Below are positions 36,574 to 45,616 of a stretch of 64,000 bases of DNA, in pieces (position 1 is the stretch's first letter; every line of letters starts with the position of its first letter). The notes beneath the pieces were generated by a model. That model did no database searches and was not told the origin of the DNA. It saw only the letters and a program-made list of their open reading frames with translations. The stretch is taken from positions 1 to 64,000 of the forward strand of contig JAETRR010000001.1 in NCBI GenBank assembly GCA_021770065.1, in the 5' to 3' direction. The stretch is from Lachnoclostridium sp. (GTDB taxonomy: Bacteria > Bacillota > Clostridia > Lachnospirales > Lachnospiraceae). The position numbers and the translations under genes are program-made.

Positions 36574-37520
36574 GCTTCCTCCCTGCGGCAGCCGATATTT
36601 GTCTCTTTACAGATAAAAATAGGGCGCCGTTTTGTCTCCATATAAGTTTTCGCCAGATACTCCCCCAGTATTCCCATGCAGAAGAGCTGAATTCCGCCGA
36701 TAAATACAATAATGCAGGTCATGGACGGCCATCCCGAAACCGGATCGCCGTATAACATTGTGCGGATGATAATAAAGCAGATGGCAGCAAACGCAACCAG
36801 GCAGAAAAAAAGTCCAAGAAAGGCAGCCATCACCAGGGGCACTGTTGTAAAGCCCACGATCCCCTCCACGCTATAGATAAAGAGCTTCCAGAATGACCAC
36901 TTCGTCTCTCCTGCGCTGCGCTCCACATTCTCATACTCCAGCCACTTGGTGTCAAACCCTACCCAGCCGAACAATCCCTTGGAAAAACGGTTATATTCCT
37001 TCAGGCGCAGAAGCTCGTCCACAAACTGACGCGTCATCAGGCGGTAATCCCTGGCGCCGTCTACAATCTCTGTCTTTGACATCTTGTGCATCATCCGGTA
37101 AAACATCCGCGCAAAGAAAGAGCGGACAGGGGGCTCTCCTTTTCTTGTCACGCGCCGGGTCGCCACGCAGTCATAGCCCTCCTCTTTTATACAGCGGTAC
37201 ATCTTCGGCAGAAGCTCCGGAGGATCCTGCAGATCCACATCCATTGTGGCAGCATAATTCCCTGATGCATAGCTTAATCCGGCATACATGGCAGCTTCCT
37301 TCCCAAAATTCCGGGACAAGCTTACATATTTTACTCTCTCATCCTTCTCGGCCAGGCATTTCATTTCCTTCAGGCTCTCATCTTTGGAGCCGTCATTCAC
37401 AAACAGAAATTCCATCTGAACCTGGGGAAGCGTCTCTGCTGTCTTTACAATGGCATCGTAAAAAATCGGTATGGCCTCCTGCTCATTGTAGCAGGGAATA
37501 ATAATAGAAATTTTATCCAT
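36570..37520 (-). CDS. GT2 glycosyltransferase (DPM1/GtrB type)
   Basis: 316 residues: a GT-A catalytic domain (MDKISIIIPCYNEQEAIP, then MDVDLQDPPELLPKM with the metal-binding DxD and QDPPE motifs), then two C-terminal membrane segments. Such enzymes attach glucose or a similar sugar to undecaprenyl phosphate, providing the donor for GT39-like transferases. It is related to the next gene upstream, probably by duplication, though the two differ widely. It is in an operon, with GAGGGAAGCAG before the ATG. Confidence 0.88.
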   Translation of the reverse strand: MDKISIIIPCYNEQEAIPIFYDAIVKTAETLPQVQMEFLFVNDGSKDESLKEMKCLAEKDERVKYVSLSRNFGKEAAMYAGLSYASGNYAATMDVDLQDPPELLPKMYRCIKEEGYDCVATRRVTRKGEPPVRSFFARMFYRMMHKMSKTEIVDGARDYRLMTRQFVDELLRLKEYNRFSKGLFGWVGFDTKWLEYENVERSAGETKWSFWKLFIYSVEGIVGFTTVPLVMAAFLGLFFCLVAFAAICFIIIRTMLYGDPVSGWPSMTCIIVFIGGIQLFCMGILGEYLAKTYMETKRRPIFICKETNIGCRREEA

Positions 37521-37529
37521 CTGCTTCCC

Positions 37530-38465
37530 TCATTCTTTATCGTCGAAGCCTTTCGTCTCATCCACCAGAAACGGAGGGCGGTTCCGGGAGGCATCCAGGG
37601 CTCTCCAGATATACTCGCCTAAGAGTCCCAGCATCACCATGATCAGTCCGAAGCCGAAAAGCATCAGTACCATCATAGAAGTCCAGCCCGCCACATCCTC
37701 AATTCCGTTCAGCCGCTGAACCACAAGGATTACAGCCCAGATTACTGCGATGAATGCAAAGGCTGTCCCCATTCCGGACATAAAGCGCACCGGGAAATAA
37801 GAAAAGCTCATCATGGAATCCAGCACCAGCTTTACCTTTTTGGACAGAGTCCAGCGGGATTCCCCAATCTCCCTGGCTTTTCTGTGGAAATACACTTTAT
37901 CACTCTTGAAACCTACCCAGAGTACCTGCAGTGTCAAGGCCGAGTTCTTTTCATCCAGCATCATCAGCACCTTAATCACCTGGCGGTCCAGCAGGTAACA
38001 GTCGAAGCCCCCTTTTGGCATGTCCTTGATCACAAGCTTGCGCATCAGGGTATAGTACAGATTGGCAAAAAACTTCTTAACCGCTCCCTCATCTCGGTCA
38101 GAGCGGACGGCCAGAACCACCTTATTGCCTTCCTTCCATTTGTCATACATCTGAAGAATCAGTTCCGAATCCTCCTGCAGATCCGCCTGCTTGGTCACGG
38201 CACAGTCACCTGTGCAGTTGGACAGTCCCGCCAGGATCGCAGCATGCTCCCCAAAATTCCGGGACAGCTTCACAAGCTTTACATTGGCATCCATCTTTCG
38301 TATCTGATTCATAATCTCCCAGGAATTATCCCCGGATCCGTCGTCTACAAATACAATTTCATAATCCTCCAGTTTATGGAGAATCTTTTCCCTCATATCC
38401 TCATAGAGAAGCATCAGGGTATCGGAATTCCAATAAACGGGAACAATAATTGAAAGCCTGCTCAT
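37530..38465 (-). CDS. GT2 glycosyltransferase (DPM1/GtrB type)
   Basis: 311 residues with the same architecture as its neighbour: N-terminal MSRLSIIVPVYWNSDTL, VDDGSGDNSW, a donor site at TKQADLQEDSEL, and two C-terminal membrane helices. The catalytic region reads QADLQED instead of VDLQDP, so its donor may differ. It overlaps the FdtA-like gene by 4 bases, and its ribosome-binding site GGAGG lies inside that gene. It may load the amino-deoxy sugar made by the two upstream genes onto a lipid carrier, which is inference. Confidence 0.85.
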   Translation of the reverse strand: MSRLSIIVPVYWNSDTLMLLYEDMREKILHKLEDYEIVFVDDGSGDNSWEIMNQIRKMDANVKLVKLSRNFGEHAAILAGLSNCTGDCAVTKQADLQEDSELILQMYDKWKEGNKVVLAVRSDRDEGAVKKFFANLYYTLMRKLVIKDMPKGGFDCYLLDRQVIKVLMMLDEKNSALTLQVLWVGFKSDKVYFHRKAREIGESRWTLSKKVKLVLDSMMSFSYFPVRFMSGMGTAFAFIAVIWAVILVVQRLNGIEDVAGWTSMMVLMLFGFGLIMVMLGLLGEYIWRALDASRNRPPFLVDETKGFDDKE

Positions 38466-38884
38466 TTAAGCCTGGTTCCTCCTACTTCTTTTAAATATTC
38501 ATCATAATCGCGTATATATTCGCTTCCGTCATAATGGGTATTGGTCAGAACCAGGAGCACGGAATCCCCACTGAATTCATACATATCCTTCCAGAGCATC
38601 GTAGGAAGATAAAGACCCATACGGGGACGGTTCAGCTCAATCACAGCCTCCTCAAAACCATTGTCCACCCGGACCTTGCTGGTTCCGCTCACATTGATAA
38701 GGACAAACTCCGAATTCCGGTTGGCATGCTGTCCCCGGACAACCTCACTGTCAGAGCCATAGATATAAAATACACGTTTAATCTCGAAGGGAATATCCTG
38801 TTCTCCCTCCACAACTACCAGATTGCCCCGTTCGTCTCCCAGATCTCCAAACTCCAGAATCTTATACTGATCCTTAATGTTCAT
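38462..38884 (-). CDS. FdtA/QdtA-like dTDP-sugar 3,4-ketoisomerase (cupin)
   Basis: 140 residues, one beta-barrel cupin domain of the WxcM/FdtA C-terminal type. FdtA and QdtA convert dTDP-4-keto-6-deoxyglucose to the 3-keto sugar, needed for 3-amino-3,6-dideoxyhexoses. The family segment VVRGQHANRNSEFVL stands in the catalytic-histidine strand; many relatives have HAH rather than HAN, so one histidine is replaced. The adjacent DegT aminotransferase is the expected next enzyme. Which epimer is made cannot be told. Confidence 0.82.
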   Translation of the reverse strand: MNIKDQYKILEFGDLGDERGNLVVVEGEQDIPFEIKRVFYIYGSDSEVVRGQHANRNSEFVLINVSGTSKVRVDNGFEEAVIELNRPRMGLYLPTMLWKDMYEFSGDSVLLVLTNTHYDGSEYIRDYDEYLKEVGGTRLK

Positions 38885-38919
38885 ATTCTGCCTCCTGATG
38901 CAGCACAGCCTTTATAACC

Positions 38920-40011
38920 CTAAAATCCGTTTAAAGCTTCTATCACATAACTCTGTTCCTCATCTGTCATTCCGTTATACATAGGAATGGACAGAACCTC
39001 ATCCGCATACTGTTCCGTGACAGGAAATGCTCCTCTCTCATATCCGAGGCCCTTATAAGCCTCCGACAGGTGGGGCGGAATCGGGTAATGTATGATCGTT
39101 CCGATCTCTCTGTCATTCAGATAAGAAATCAGTTCCTCCCGCCGGGAAGTACGTATCACAAACTGATGCCATACGGCAGTTGCCCCTTCCCGGACTCCCG
39201 GCAGCTTAAACTCCGGGTTCTTAATCTCACTTAAATATCTCTCTGCAATCTGCCTGCGCTCCTTTTCGCACTCCTCTACGTGGTTTAACCGTACCCGCAG
39301 GAGCCCTGCCTGCAGCTCATCCAGACGGGAGTTCGCTCCCACAATCTTATTATAATAGCGCTTCTCGCTTCCATAGTTGCGGAAAACACGGAAATCCTCC
39401 GCCAGTTTTTCGTCCTTCACCACAACCGCGCCTCCGTCGCCAAAAGCGCCGATGTTTTTCGAGGGATAGAAAGAAAAGCATCCCACATCTCCGAAAGTTC
39501 CTGTCATCTGTCCGTGAAAGCAGGCTCCGTGAGACTGGGCGCAGTCCTCCACAAGCTTTAATCCGTACTTGTGCGCCAGTTCCGTTACGGCATCCATCCG
39601 GGAGGCCTGGCCGTAAAGGTGCACAACCAGAATTGCCCTGGTGCGCTCTGTGATCTTTTCCTCAATTTTTTCTGTATCAATATTAAAATATTCATCCGGC
39701 TCCACAAAAACCGGAGTCGCCCCGTTCATGGTTATTCCCATTACACTGGCAATGTAAGTATTTCCCTGGACAATCACCTCATCCCCGGCTCCTATGCCGA
39801 GAATCCGAAAAGCAATCCAAAGAGCATCCAGACCGCTTGCCAGGCCGACACAGTATCCGCCGCCTGTGTAAGCCGCAAATTCTTCTTCAAAGTTCTTTAC
39901 CTGGTTTCCCAGCACATACCAGCCGGAACGCAAGACTTCAAGCGCTCTGTCCTCAAACTCCTTCTGGTACCGGAAAAACCCTCTGTCCATACGGTTTGCC
40001 ATAATCTTCAT
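38920..40011 (-). CDS. DegT/DnrJ/EryC1/StrS aminotransferase (FdtB/QdtB-like)
   Basis: 363 residues, a PLP-dependent sugar aminotransferase. The PLP lysine is K185 in SFYPSKNIGAFGDGG, with the VEDCAQSHGA and GLASGLDAL blocks as in the family. Next to an FdtA-like isomerase it most likely aminates a 3-keto-6-deoxyhexose-dTDP at C3. It could supply Fuc3N or Qui3N to the surface glycan. The start was chosen at the ATG after GAGGAG-AAAGATT, downstream of the preceding stop codon. Confidence 0.88.
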   Translation of the reverse strand: MKIMANRMDRGFFRYQKEFEDRALEVLRSGWYVLGNQVKNFEEEFAAYTGGGYCVGLASGLDALWIAFRILGIGAGDEVIVQGNTYIASVMGITMNGATPVFVEPDEYFNIDTEKIEEKITERTRAILVVHLYGQASRMDAVTELAHKYGLKLVEDCAQSHGACFHGQMTGTFGDVGCFSFYPSKNIGAFGDGGAVVVKDEKLAEDFRVFRNYGSEKRYYNKIVGANSRLDELQAGLLRVRLNHVEECEKERRQIAERYLSEIKNPEFKLPGVREGATAVWHQFVIRTSRREELISYLNDREIGTIIHYPIPPHLSEAYKGLGYERGAFPVTEQYADEVLSIPMYNGMTDEEQSYVIEALNGF

Positions 40012-40022
40012 AATCTTTCTCC

Positions 40023-41081
40023 TCATTTTTCATCATACCATGGCTTAAAATATTCGTCAACGTCCACCTCTTCGTTGTCCAGCCGGGCCAGAAGCCTTGT
40101 GACTGCCTCCGCTCCCTTTCCGTTCAGATGATCTACGTCCAGGAAGTACTCTTCACTCAGATTCAGACGTTCCTTTCTGCAGAGATTGAAATCCAGATAG
40201 GGAACACCGTACTGATCCGCCATGGCTTTGATATAGCCGTAAGCCGCATCGTAAGGCTCCACTGCGTCCAGATATTTTCCGAAGCTCGGAGCCGTGACAA
40301 AAATCAGCCGGATATTGTTCTGCCTGCAGAATTCCACAATTTTCTGTATACACGAATTGGTATACGCCCCGTCCCCGTTCATTTCCTCGGCTGCCGACGG
40401 GAATTTATCCCACCAGGTAACAGACTCTGGGTCAAATACCGCGTCCGATCTGACAAAGCCTTTTCCGGCATAATATTCATGTTCGTTTACTACGGGTTCG
40501 TAGTTTTTGTAAGCATCCGTCTGCTTCTTTGACCACACTTCCCGCACATAAGGAATATCCACAAGCTTCTGCCAGTCTCTTCGGAAAGGCAGCATACGGT
40601 TTGTATAGTGCTCTGCCCCGGATACCTGGGTCAGAAATTCCAGCTTGTTGAGAGAAGGCCTCATATAATCCGAAATAATATTCGCCTGCACCAGATCCCT
40701 GGATTCTTTATTTACAAAAAAAAATTTGTAGTGCATATCCAGATAAACTGTCTGAATATCGTTGTATTTTGCCGCCTCGCGCAGAAGATAATACGAGGTA
40801 TCAAAATGCTGGGAAGAAGAGCCCAGATTAAAAGCCGTCTTTCCCGTCAGCTCCGTGAACAGCTCCGGATCATAGGCCCGGAAGCAGTGAGAGCTTCCCA
40901 GAAACAACGTGTCAATATTCTCCTCATTTTCATATAGTTCATGCATCGTAAGCCTTGTATAGCTTCCTGTATCGTCCACCAGAAGGTAATTGCAGATATG
41001 CACGGCTGCGCAGGTCAGAGACAAAACCACGGCTGCCATTCCCAAAAAATGAAACACCTGTCTGTATCTGCTGTTTTTCAT
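40023..41081 (-). CDS. SGNH-like protein partnered with an MBOAT acyltransferase (DltD/AlgX-like role)
   Basis: 352 residues with one N-terminal membrane segment (about 10-33) and a large external domain. GSSH at 62-65 and D315-V-D-H318 form the SGNH-like Ser/Asp-His pattern. It follows an MBOAT gene, an arrangement known from alginate and teichoic-acid O-acylation machines, where the SGNH partner completes acyl transfer outside the cell. The exact acceptor is unknown. GAAGGAG precedes the ATG. Confidence 0.75.
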   Translation of the reverse strand: MKNSRYRQVFHFLGMAAVVLSLTCAAVHICNYLLVDDTGSYTRLTMHELYENEENIDTLFLGSSHCFRAYDPELFTELTGKTAFNLGSSSQHFDTSYYLLREAAKYNDIQTVYLDMHYKFFFVNKESRDLVQANIISDYMRPSLNKLEFLTQVSGAEHYTNRMLPFRRDWQKLVDIPYVREVWSKKQTDAYKNYEPVVNEHEYYAGKGFVRSDAVFDPESVTWWDKFPSAAEEMNGDGAYTNSCIQKIVEFCRQNNIRLIFVTAPSFGKYLDAVEPYDAAYGYIKAMADQYGVPYLDFNLCRKERLNLSEEYFLDVDHLNGKGAEAVTRLLARLDNEEVDVDEYFKPWYDEK

Positions 41082-41098
41082 GGCATCTCCTTCTCTAA

Positions 41099-41169
41099 TG
41101 TACTGACACGCTGATATTTAATAAAACCCTTTCCTGCGCAGTTTTACCAAATATCAGCACGTCAGTACA
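41099..41169. repeat. Inverted repeat between the MBOAT and SGNH genes
   Basis: Arms 41099-41119 and 41149-41169 (21 bp, two mismatches; TGTACTGAC...ATATTT and complement) around a 29-base loop. It lies in the only sizable gap inside the glycan operon and may be an intra-operon terminator or processing site. Confidence 0.7.
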
Positions 41170-41175
41170 CCAGCT

Positions 41176-42528
41176 CTAAAACTGTGTATACAAAAATTGA
41201 CTGGTGTCGTAAGCCTCTCCGTAAGCGCCGAGTATGACAATCCCTGCAAGCAGGGCCGTATAGATCAGACAGCGCACAGGCCATGCCTGGCGGAAAATGA
41301 AACGCTCTGCACACATACCCTTTTCCTCAAAGATATCCTTTATCATTACCAGAAGAATCCCGGCAAAAATCAGAAGCCATTCAAATTTGCCAAGCTGCAT
41401 TCCCCGAAAGTCCTGAAGACGGAAATTCGTAAACAGGATCACAAGCATCCCCTTTACGTCTCCCATGGAATTCGCCCGGAATATCATCCATGCGGCGTCT
41501 GCAAAGCAGAACACCAGCACCCGTTTCATCCATCGCGGAAGCTTTGCCTTCTTTATGTCAAATATCTGTCCCAGACCGTGAAGTCCTCCCCAGACCAGAA
41601 AATGAACGCCGGTGCCATGCCAGATGCCGCTGATTAAAAACGTAATCATAACATTGATATATTTCCGAAGCTGTCCCTTCCGGCTGCCTCCCAGAGGAAT
41701 GTAAAGATAATCCCGAAGCCAGCTGCTTAAGGAAATATGCCACCGCCGCCAGAAATCCTGCACAGAATCGGCCAGATAGGGCCGCATAAAATTCTCCTTA
41801 AGCTCTATGCCCAGAATCCGGGCCGTCCCTCTCGCCATATCCGTATAGCCCGCAAAATCACAGTAGATCTGAAACGCATACAATACCGTCACCAGCAGAA
41901 TCTCAACGCCGCCGAAAGCACCGAACTGCCCGTATACCGCATTTACCGGAACGGCAATCCGATCTGCAATCATCAGCTTCTGGAACAGGCCCCAGAGAAG
42001 AAGAAGCCCTCCTTCCCGAATACGCTGCAGATCCAAAAGCTCCTTGTACTTTAAGTTCCGGATTTGTTCCAGCAGATCTCCGGATCTCTCAATGGGGCCC
42101 TGTACAAGCTTTGGAAAAAAGGACTGGAACAGGGCAAAATGCAGAATGTTCCGTTCCGCATTCATTCCCCGGTACACGTCCGTCAGATAGCCAATCGCTT
42201 GAAATGTATAGAAGGAGATCCCCAGAGGAAGAAGAATCTGGAGACGGTTGTATTTAAAAAAGGACAGAAAAAGAACGTGCAGGAGGATGGCCGCAGCTAT
42301 GCAGAGCCTCTTTGCCTGCGCTTCTTTCCGGCTCTCTATCAGGATTCCCAGAAAATAAGTTACAAGAGTAGACGCAAGAAGCACCAGGGCATACTTCACA
42401 TCAAAGCTTAAACAGAAGGCATAGCTGGCCGCCAAAAGCCACGCCGCCCTGGCGCGGCGCGGAATCACCAGATACACAGCAAACACGGCTGGAAAGAATA
42501 CCAGAAAAGCCAATGACGTAAATCCCAT
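41176..42528 (-). CDS. MBOAT-family membrane O-acyltransferase (AlgI/DltB-like)
   Basis: 450 residues with about ten hydrophobic segments. The MBOAT catalytic region is present: WRRWHISLSSWLRDYLYIPLGGS, then SGIWHGTGVHFLVWGGLHG with the essential histidine. Family members move acetyl or other acyl groups across the membrane to extracellular polymers. It is followed by its SGNH-like partner and preceded by an acyltransferase-3 gene, suggesting at least two kinds of acyl decoration of the glycan. Confidence 0.92.
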   Translation of the reverse strand: MGFTSLAFLVFFPAVFAVYLVIPRRARAAWLLAASYAFCLSFDVKYALVLLASTLVTYFLGILIESRKEAQAKRLCIAAAILLHVLFLSFFKYNRLQILLPLGISFYTFQAIGYLTDVYRGMNAERNILHFALFQSFFPKLVQGPIERSGDLLEQIRNLKYKELLDLQRIREGGLLLLWGLFQKLMIADRIAVPVNAVYGQFGAFGGVEILLVTVLYAFQIYCDFAGYTDMARGTARILGIELKENFMRPYLADSVQDFWRRWHISLSSWLRDYLYIPLGGSRKGQLRKYINVMITFLISGIWHGTGVHFLVWGGLHGLGQIFDIKKAKLPRWMKRVLVFCFADAAWMIFRANSMGDVKGMLVILFTNFRLQDFRGMQLGKFEWLLIFAGILLVMIKDIFEEKGMCAERFIFRQAWPVRCLIYTALLAGIVILGAYGEAYDTSQFLYTQF

Positions 42529-42543
42529 TTCATCCTCCGGATT

Positions 42544-43533
42544 TTATACTGGCCGGTGCAGCTTTCCATACAACAGGAAATCCAGCACCGGAATTTTCTT
42601 CGTAATAACAATAATAACTGCCGTAACGAGGCTCATTACCGCAAAAGAGGCAGCCACAAACAAAACTCCCCTCAGGCTATAGAGATAATATACCTCCCCC
42701 CGGTTCAGCAGCGTGGCAAAATGAAAATGCAGCACATATATCTCAAGCGTATAATTGCCAATCCACGCCAGGAATTCCTTTGTCTTCCCGTCCCGGCTGA
42801 AGGTGATTAGGAAAATTACCACATAGCAGCCAAGGAAAGACGCCAGAAGCTGTCTTCCCAGGAACATTACGTTTCCCACATCCAGAAGATCATAAGCCGC
42901 CGCCAGATAAAGAAGCCCTCCGGCTGCAGGAATGCAGAAAGCCGCCTTCCATTTCTGCGGTATGTCCGTTATCCGTTCCCGGTTCTCCCCTGCCAGGTAT
43001 CCGGCCAGATAAAAGGGCAGATACAGCCTCGTAAGGCCGGGGCTTAAGAATTCCCATCCGAGCAGCGTTTCCAGAACCGTAAATGCTGCCAGAAGAAAAT
43101 AAACACCCCAGAACACCAGCCTCTTATGATGAGCCGCCTTTTCTCCTGCCAGCTGCGCCGTGCAGGTCATAAAATTCAGAAGAAACAATGTCATCAGAAA
43201 CCACAGGCCCTTGTCCAGGCAGAACAGTGTTTCCGCAACGGCGGACACCGGATGCCGGGGATGCAGAAGGATAATCCAGAAAAAAAACGGAACCAGATAG
43301 GAAGCTGCGCGTTTTTTTAGAATCCGCCCGTACTCGGTGATATCCGACGCCCTGCGGCCGATTCCGCACAGATAGCCGCTGACCATAATAAACAGAGGCA
43401 TCTGTATGACCTTAATCACGTCATAGACATAGCCGTCCTCCATATGGTTCCATGTCAATACATGACCGGCCATTACAATCAGAATAGCCGTTCCCTTTAT
43501 CGCGTCTATATTTCGGCTTCGCTTATCTGCCAT
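42544..43533 (-). CDS. Acyltransferase-3 family membrane protein (OafA/WecH-like)
   Basis: 329 residues with about ten membrane segments. It opens RNIDAIKGTAILIVMAGHVLTW, the family block with the conserved histidine. Members O-acetylate sugars of surface polysaccharides or Nod-factor-like molecules. GAAGGAGAC precedes the ATG. It begins 12 bases after prfA in the same direction, so the glycan operon may be read through from the prmC-prfA group. Confidence 0.87.
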   Translation of the reverse strand: MADKRSRNIDAIKGTAILIVMAGHVLTWNHMEDGYVYDVIKVIQMPLFIMVSGYLCGIGRRASDITEYGRILKKRAASYLVPFFFWIILLHPRHPVSAVAETLFCLDKGLWFLMTLFLLNFMTCTAQLAGEKAAHHKRLVFWGVYFLLAAFTVLETLLGWEFLSPGLTRLYLPFYLAGYLAGENRERITDIPQKWKAAFCIPAAGGLLYLAAAYDLLDVGNVMFLGRQLLASFLGCYVVIFLITFSRDGKTKEFLAWIGNYTLEIYVLHFHFATLLNRGEVYYLYSLRGVLFVAASFAVMSLVTAVIIVITKKIPVLDFLLYGKLHRPV

Positions 43534-43545
43534 AGAAGTCTCCTT

Positions 43546-44619
43546 CTATTCTTCATTCATCTTCAGGAGCTTCGCTGCCTGGTCTGCCGCAATGCAGGCA
43601 TCTATGATCTCCTGAATATCCCCATTCATAATTTTGTCCAATTTATAGAGTGTCAGACCAATCCTGTGATCCGTCACACGGCCCTGGGGAAAGTTATAAG
43701 TCCTTATCTTCTCAGAGCGGTCCCCTGTTCCAATCTGGCTTCTTCTTGCCTCTGCCTCCGCATCATGGGCTTTCTGGCACTCAATATCATAGAGCTTTGC
43801 CCGAAGAAGGGCAAATGCTTTGGCCTTATTCTGGAGCTGGGATTTCTCTGTCTGGCTGTACACCACAATTCCGGAAGGATAGTGAGTCAGGCGCACGGCA
43901 GAATCTGTGGTATTGACACACTGTCCGCCGTTTCCGGAAGCGCGCATTACGTCAATCCGGATATCCTTCTCATCAATCTGCACATCTACCTCTTCCGCCT
44001 CCGGCATCACGGCAACCGTAATGGTGGAGGTGTGAATCCGCCCGCCGGATTCCGTCTCCGGCACACGCTGTACCCGATGGACGCCGGACTCGTACTTCAT
44101 AACGGAATAAGCGCCCTGCCCGTTGATCTGGAACGTTATGCTCTTCATTCCGCCGATGCCGATCTCATCCGCCTCCATCACTTCAACCTTCCAGCGGCGG
44201 CTCTCTGCATAGTGAACATACATCCGGTAAATCTCTGCCGCAAACAGGGCTGCCTCGTCGCCGCCGGCACCGGCCCGGATCTCCACGATTACATTCTTGT
44301 CATCGTTGGGATCCTTTGGCAGAAGCAGGATTTTCATCCTGTGCTCCAGGCTGGAAATGCTGTCTTTTGCCCCGCTTAATTCTTCCTTCAGCATCTCGCG
44401 CATTTCCTCATCATTCTCTTCTTCCAGCATCTGGAGACTCTCTTCTACCGTCTCCTTACACTTTTTATACTCTCTGTAAGCATCCACAATCGGCTGCAGA
44501 TCATTCTGTTCCTTCATCAGCTTCCGAAACCGGCTCTGATCGTTGACTACGGAAGGCTCATTCAGTTCATTCAGGACATCTTCAAACCGCAGTAGCAGAT
44601 CTTCTAACTTATCAAACAT
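43546..44619 (-). CDS. prfA: Peptide chain release factor 1
   Basis: 357 residues, RF1, which releases nascent chains at UAA and UAG. The catalytic GGQ is at residues 231-233 in [16 protein letters not shown] (many relatives have GAGGQH at the same spot). The RF1-type recognition segment RVQRVPETE is near 183-190, and the C-terminal [14 protein letters not shown] is conserved. The start MFDKLED was chosen over a longer reading because GGAGG lies before it. It lies below prmC, its methyltransferase. Confidence 0.96.
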   Translation of the reverse strand: MFDKLEDLLLRFEDVLNELNEPSVVNDQSRFRKLMKEQNDLQPIVDAYREYKKCKETVEESLQMLEEENDEEMREMLKEELSGAKDSISSLEHRMKILLLPKDPNDDKNVIVEIRAGAGGDEAALFAAEIYRMYVHYAESRRWKVEVMEADEIGIGGMKSITFQINGQGAYSVMKYESGVHRVQRVPETESGGRIHTSTITVAVMPEAEEVDVQIDEKDIRIDVMRASGNGGQCVNTTDSAVRLTHYPSGIVVYSQTEKSQLQNKAKAFALLRAKLYDIECQKAHDAEAEARRSQIGTGDRSEKIRTYNFPQGRVTDHRIGLTLYKLDKIMNGDIQEIIDACIAADQAAKLLKMNEE

Positions 44620-44630
44620 TTTATTCCTCC

Positions 44631-44768
44631 ATTCCAGTTCCGCAGATACCCATTCTGTACACTTCATCTAGAACAATTTTCGGCCGTATAAACCATCCGT
44701 CCGTAAATTGTTCTGTGCACCGCATGGGTATCTGCTGTTTCCAGTTCCGCAGATACCCATTCCGCTCA
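44631..44768. repeat. Palindromic repeat cluster between prmC and prfA
   Basis: The unit CGCAGATACCCATTC occurs directly at 44641-44655 and 44748-44762 and inverted at about 44722-44735. A GAACAATTT / AAATTGTTC pair lies at 44671-44679 and 44705-44713. The result is a long hairpin followed by a repeated half. It may be a processing or attenuation site. Confidence 0.75.
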
Positions 44769-44779
44769 CTTTACCCGGA

Positions 44780-45616
44780 TCAATTTCCTTTATAGATTCC
44801 TTTTACTACCCGATCCAGACCGGCCAGATCTTTTTTTACCTCTATCTCACAAAATCCCTGTTCTTTTAAAAGCTGAGGGACAGTTACTCCCTGATCGTAT
44901 CCGATTTCCAGATACAGCCGCCCTCCCGGTTTCAGATAAGAGGGACTTTCCCCGGCAATTCTGCGGTAGAAGTACAAGCCGTCCTCATGTCCGTCCAGGG
45001 CGGACACCGGCTCATATAACCTTACCTCCTCCATTAAATCCGGGAGCTCTTCCCTCCGAATATATGGCGGATTTGATACAATCATGTCAAAAACGCCTTC
45101 TATACCGTCAAACAAATCGCTTTCCACCAGGACAGCCCCGGGAGCCAGACGGTCACGGTTTTTCTCTGCTGTCTGCAGAGCCCCCCGTGAAATATCGGAA
45201 CCGGTTCCCAAAGCTTCCGGGCAGCTTAATAAAAGACTGAGCAGAATACAGCCCGATCCCGTGCAGAGATCCAGGAAACGCATCCCCGGCTTTAAATATT
45301 TCAAGGCCTCTTCCACCAGGATCTCCGTATCCTGACGGGGGATCAGAACCTGAGCATTGACCAGAAAAGAATGTCCCATAAATTCCTGGACACCCGTAAT
45401 ATACTGTAAGGGAACACGTCTGCACCGCTGTTCGAGCAATCCCCGAAACTCTCTCTCTGTCTCTTCCTCCAGCAATTCTTCCGGATACGCATAATAACGG
45501 CTTCTGGTACAGCCGCTTGCATATTCAAGAAGGAGCCATGCATTCAGTCCGGCCTCCGGTACGCCTGCCCCTTCCAGCCTTTTTTCTCCAAACAGGCAGG
45601 CCTCCGAAAGCGTCAC
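44780..45616 (-). CDS. prmC: Release factor N5-glutamine methyltransferase
   Basis: 278 residues, PrmC/HemK, which methylates the glutamine of the GGQ motif of release factors. The SAM-binding LDLCTGSGC is at 115-123 and the catalytic NPPY at 182-185. An N-terminal helical domain of family size precedes them. It overlaps the DUF1385 gene by 4 bases and precedes its substrate gene prfA, a common arrangement. Confidence 0.95.
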   Translation of the reverse strand: MTLSEACLFGEKRLEGAGVPEAGLNAWLLLEYASGCTRSRYYAYPEELLEEETEREFRGLLEQRCRRVPLQYITGVQEFMGHSFLVNAQVLIPRQDTEILVEEALKYLKPGMRFLDLCTGSGCILLSLLLSCPEALGTGSDISRGALQTAEKNRDRLAPGAVLVESDLFDGIEGVFDMIVSNPPYIRREELPDLMEEVRLYEPVSALDGHEDGLYFYRRIAGESPSYLKPGGRLYLEIGYDQGVTVPQLLKEQGFCEIEVKKDLAGLDRVVKGIYKGN

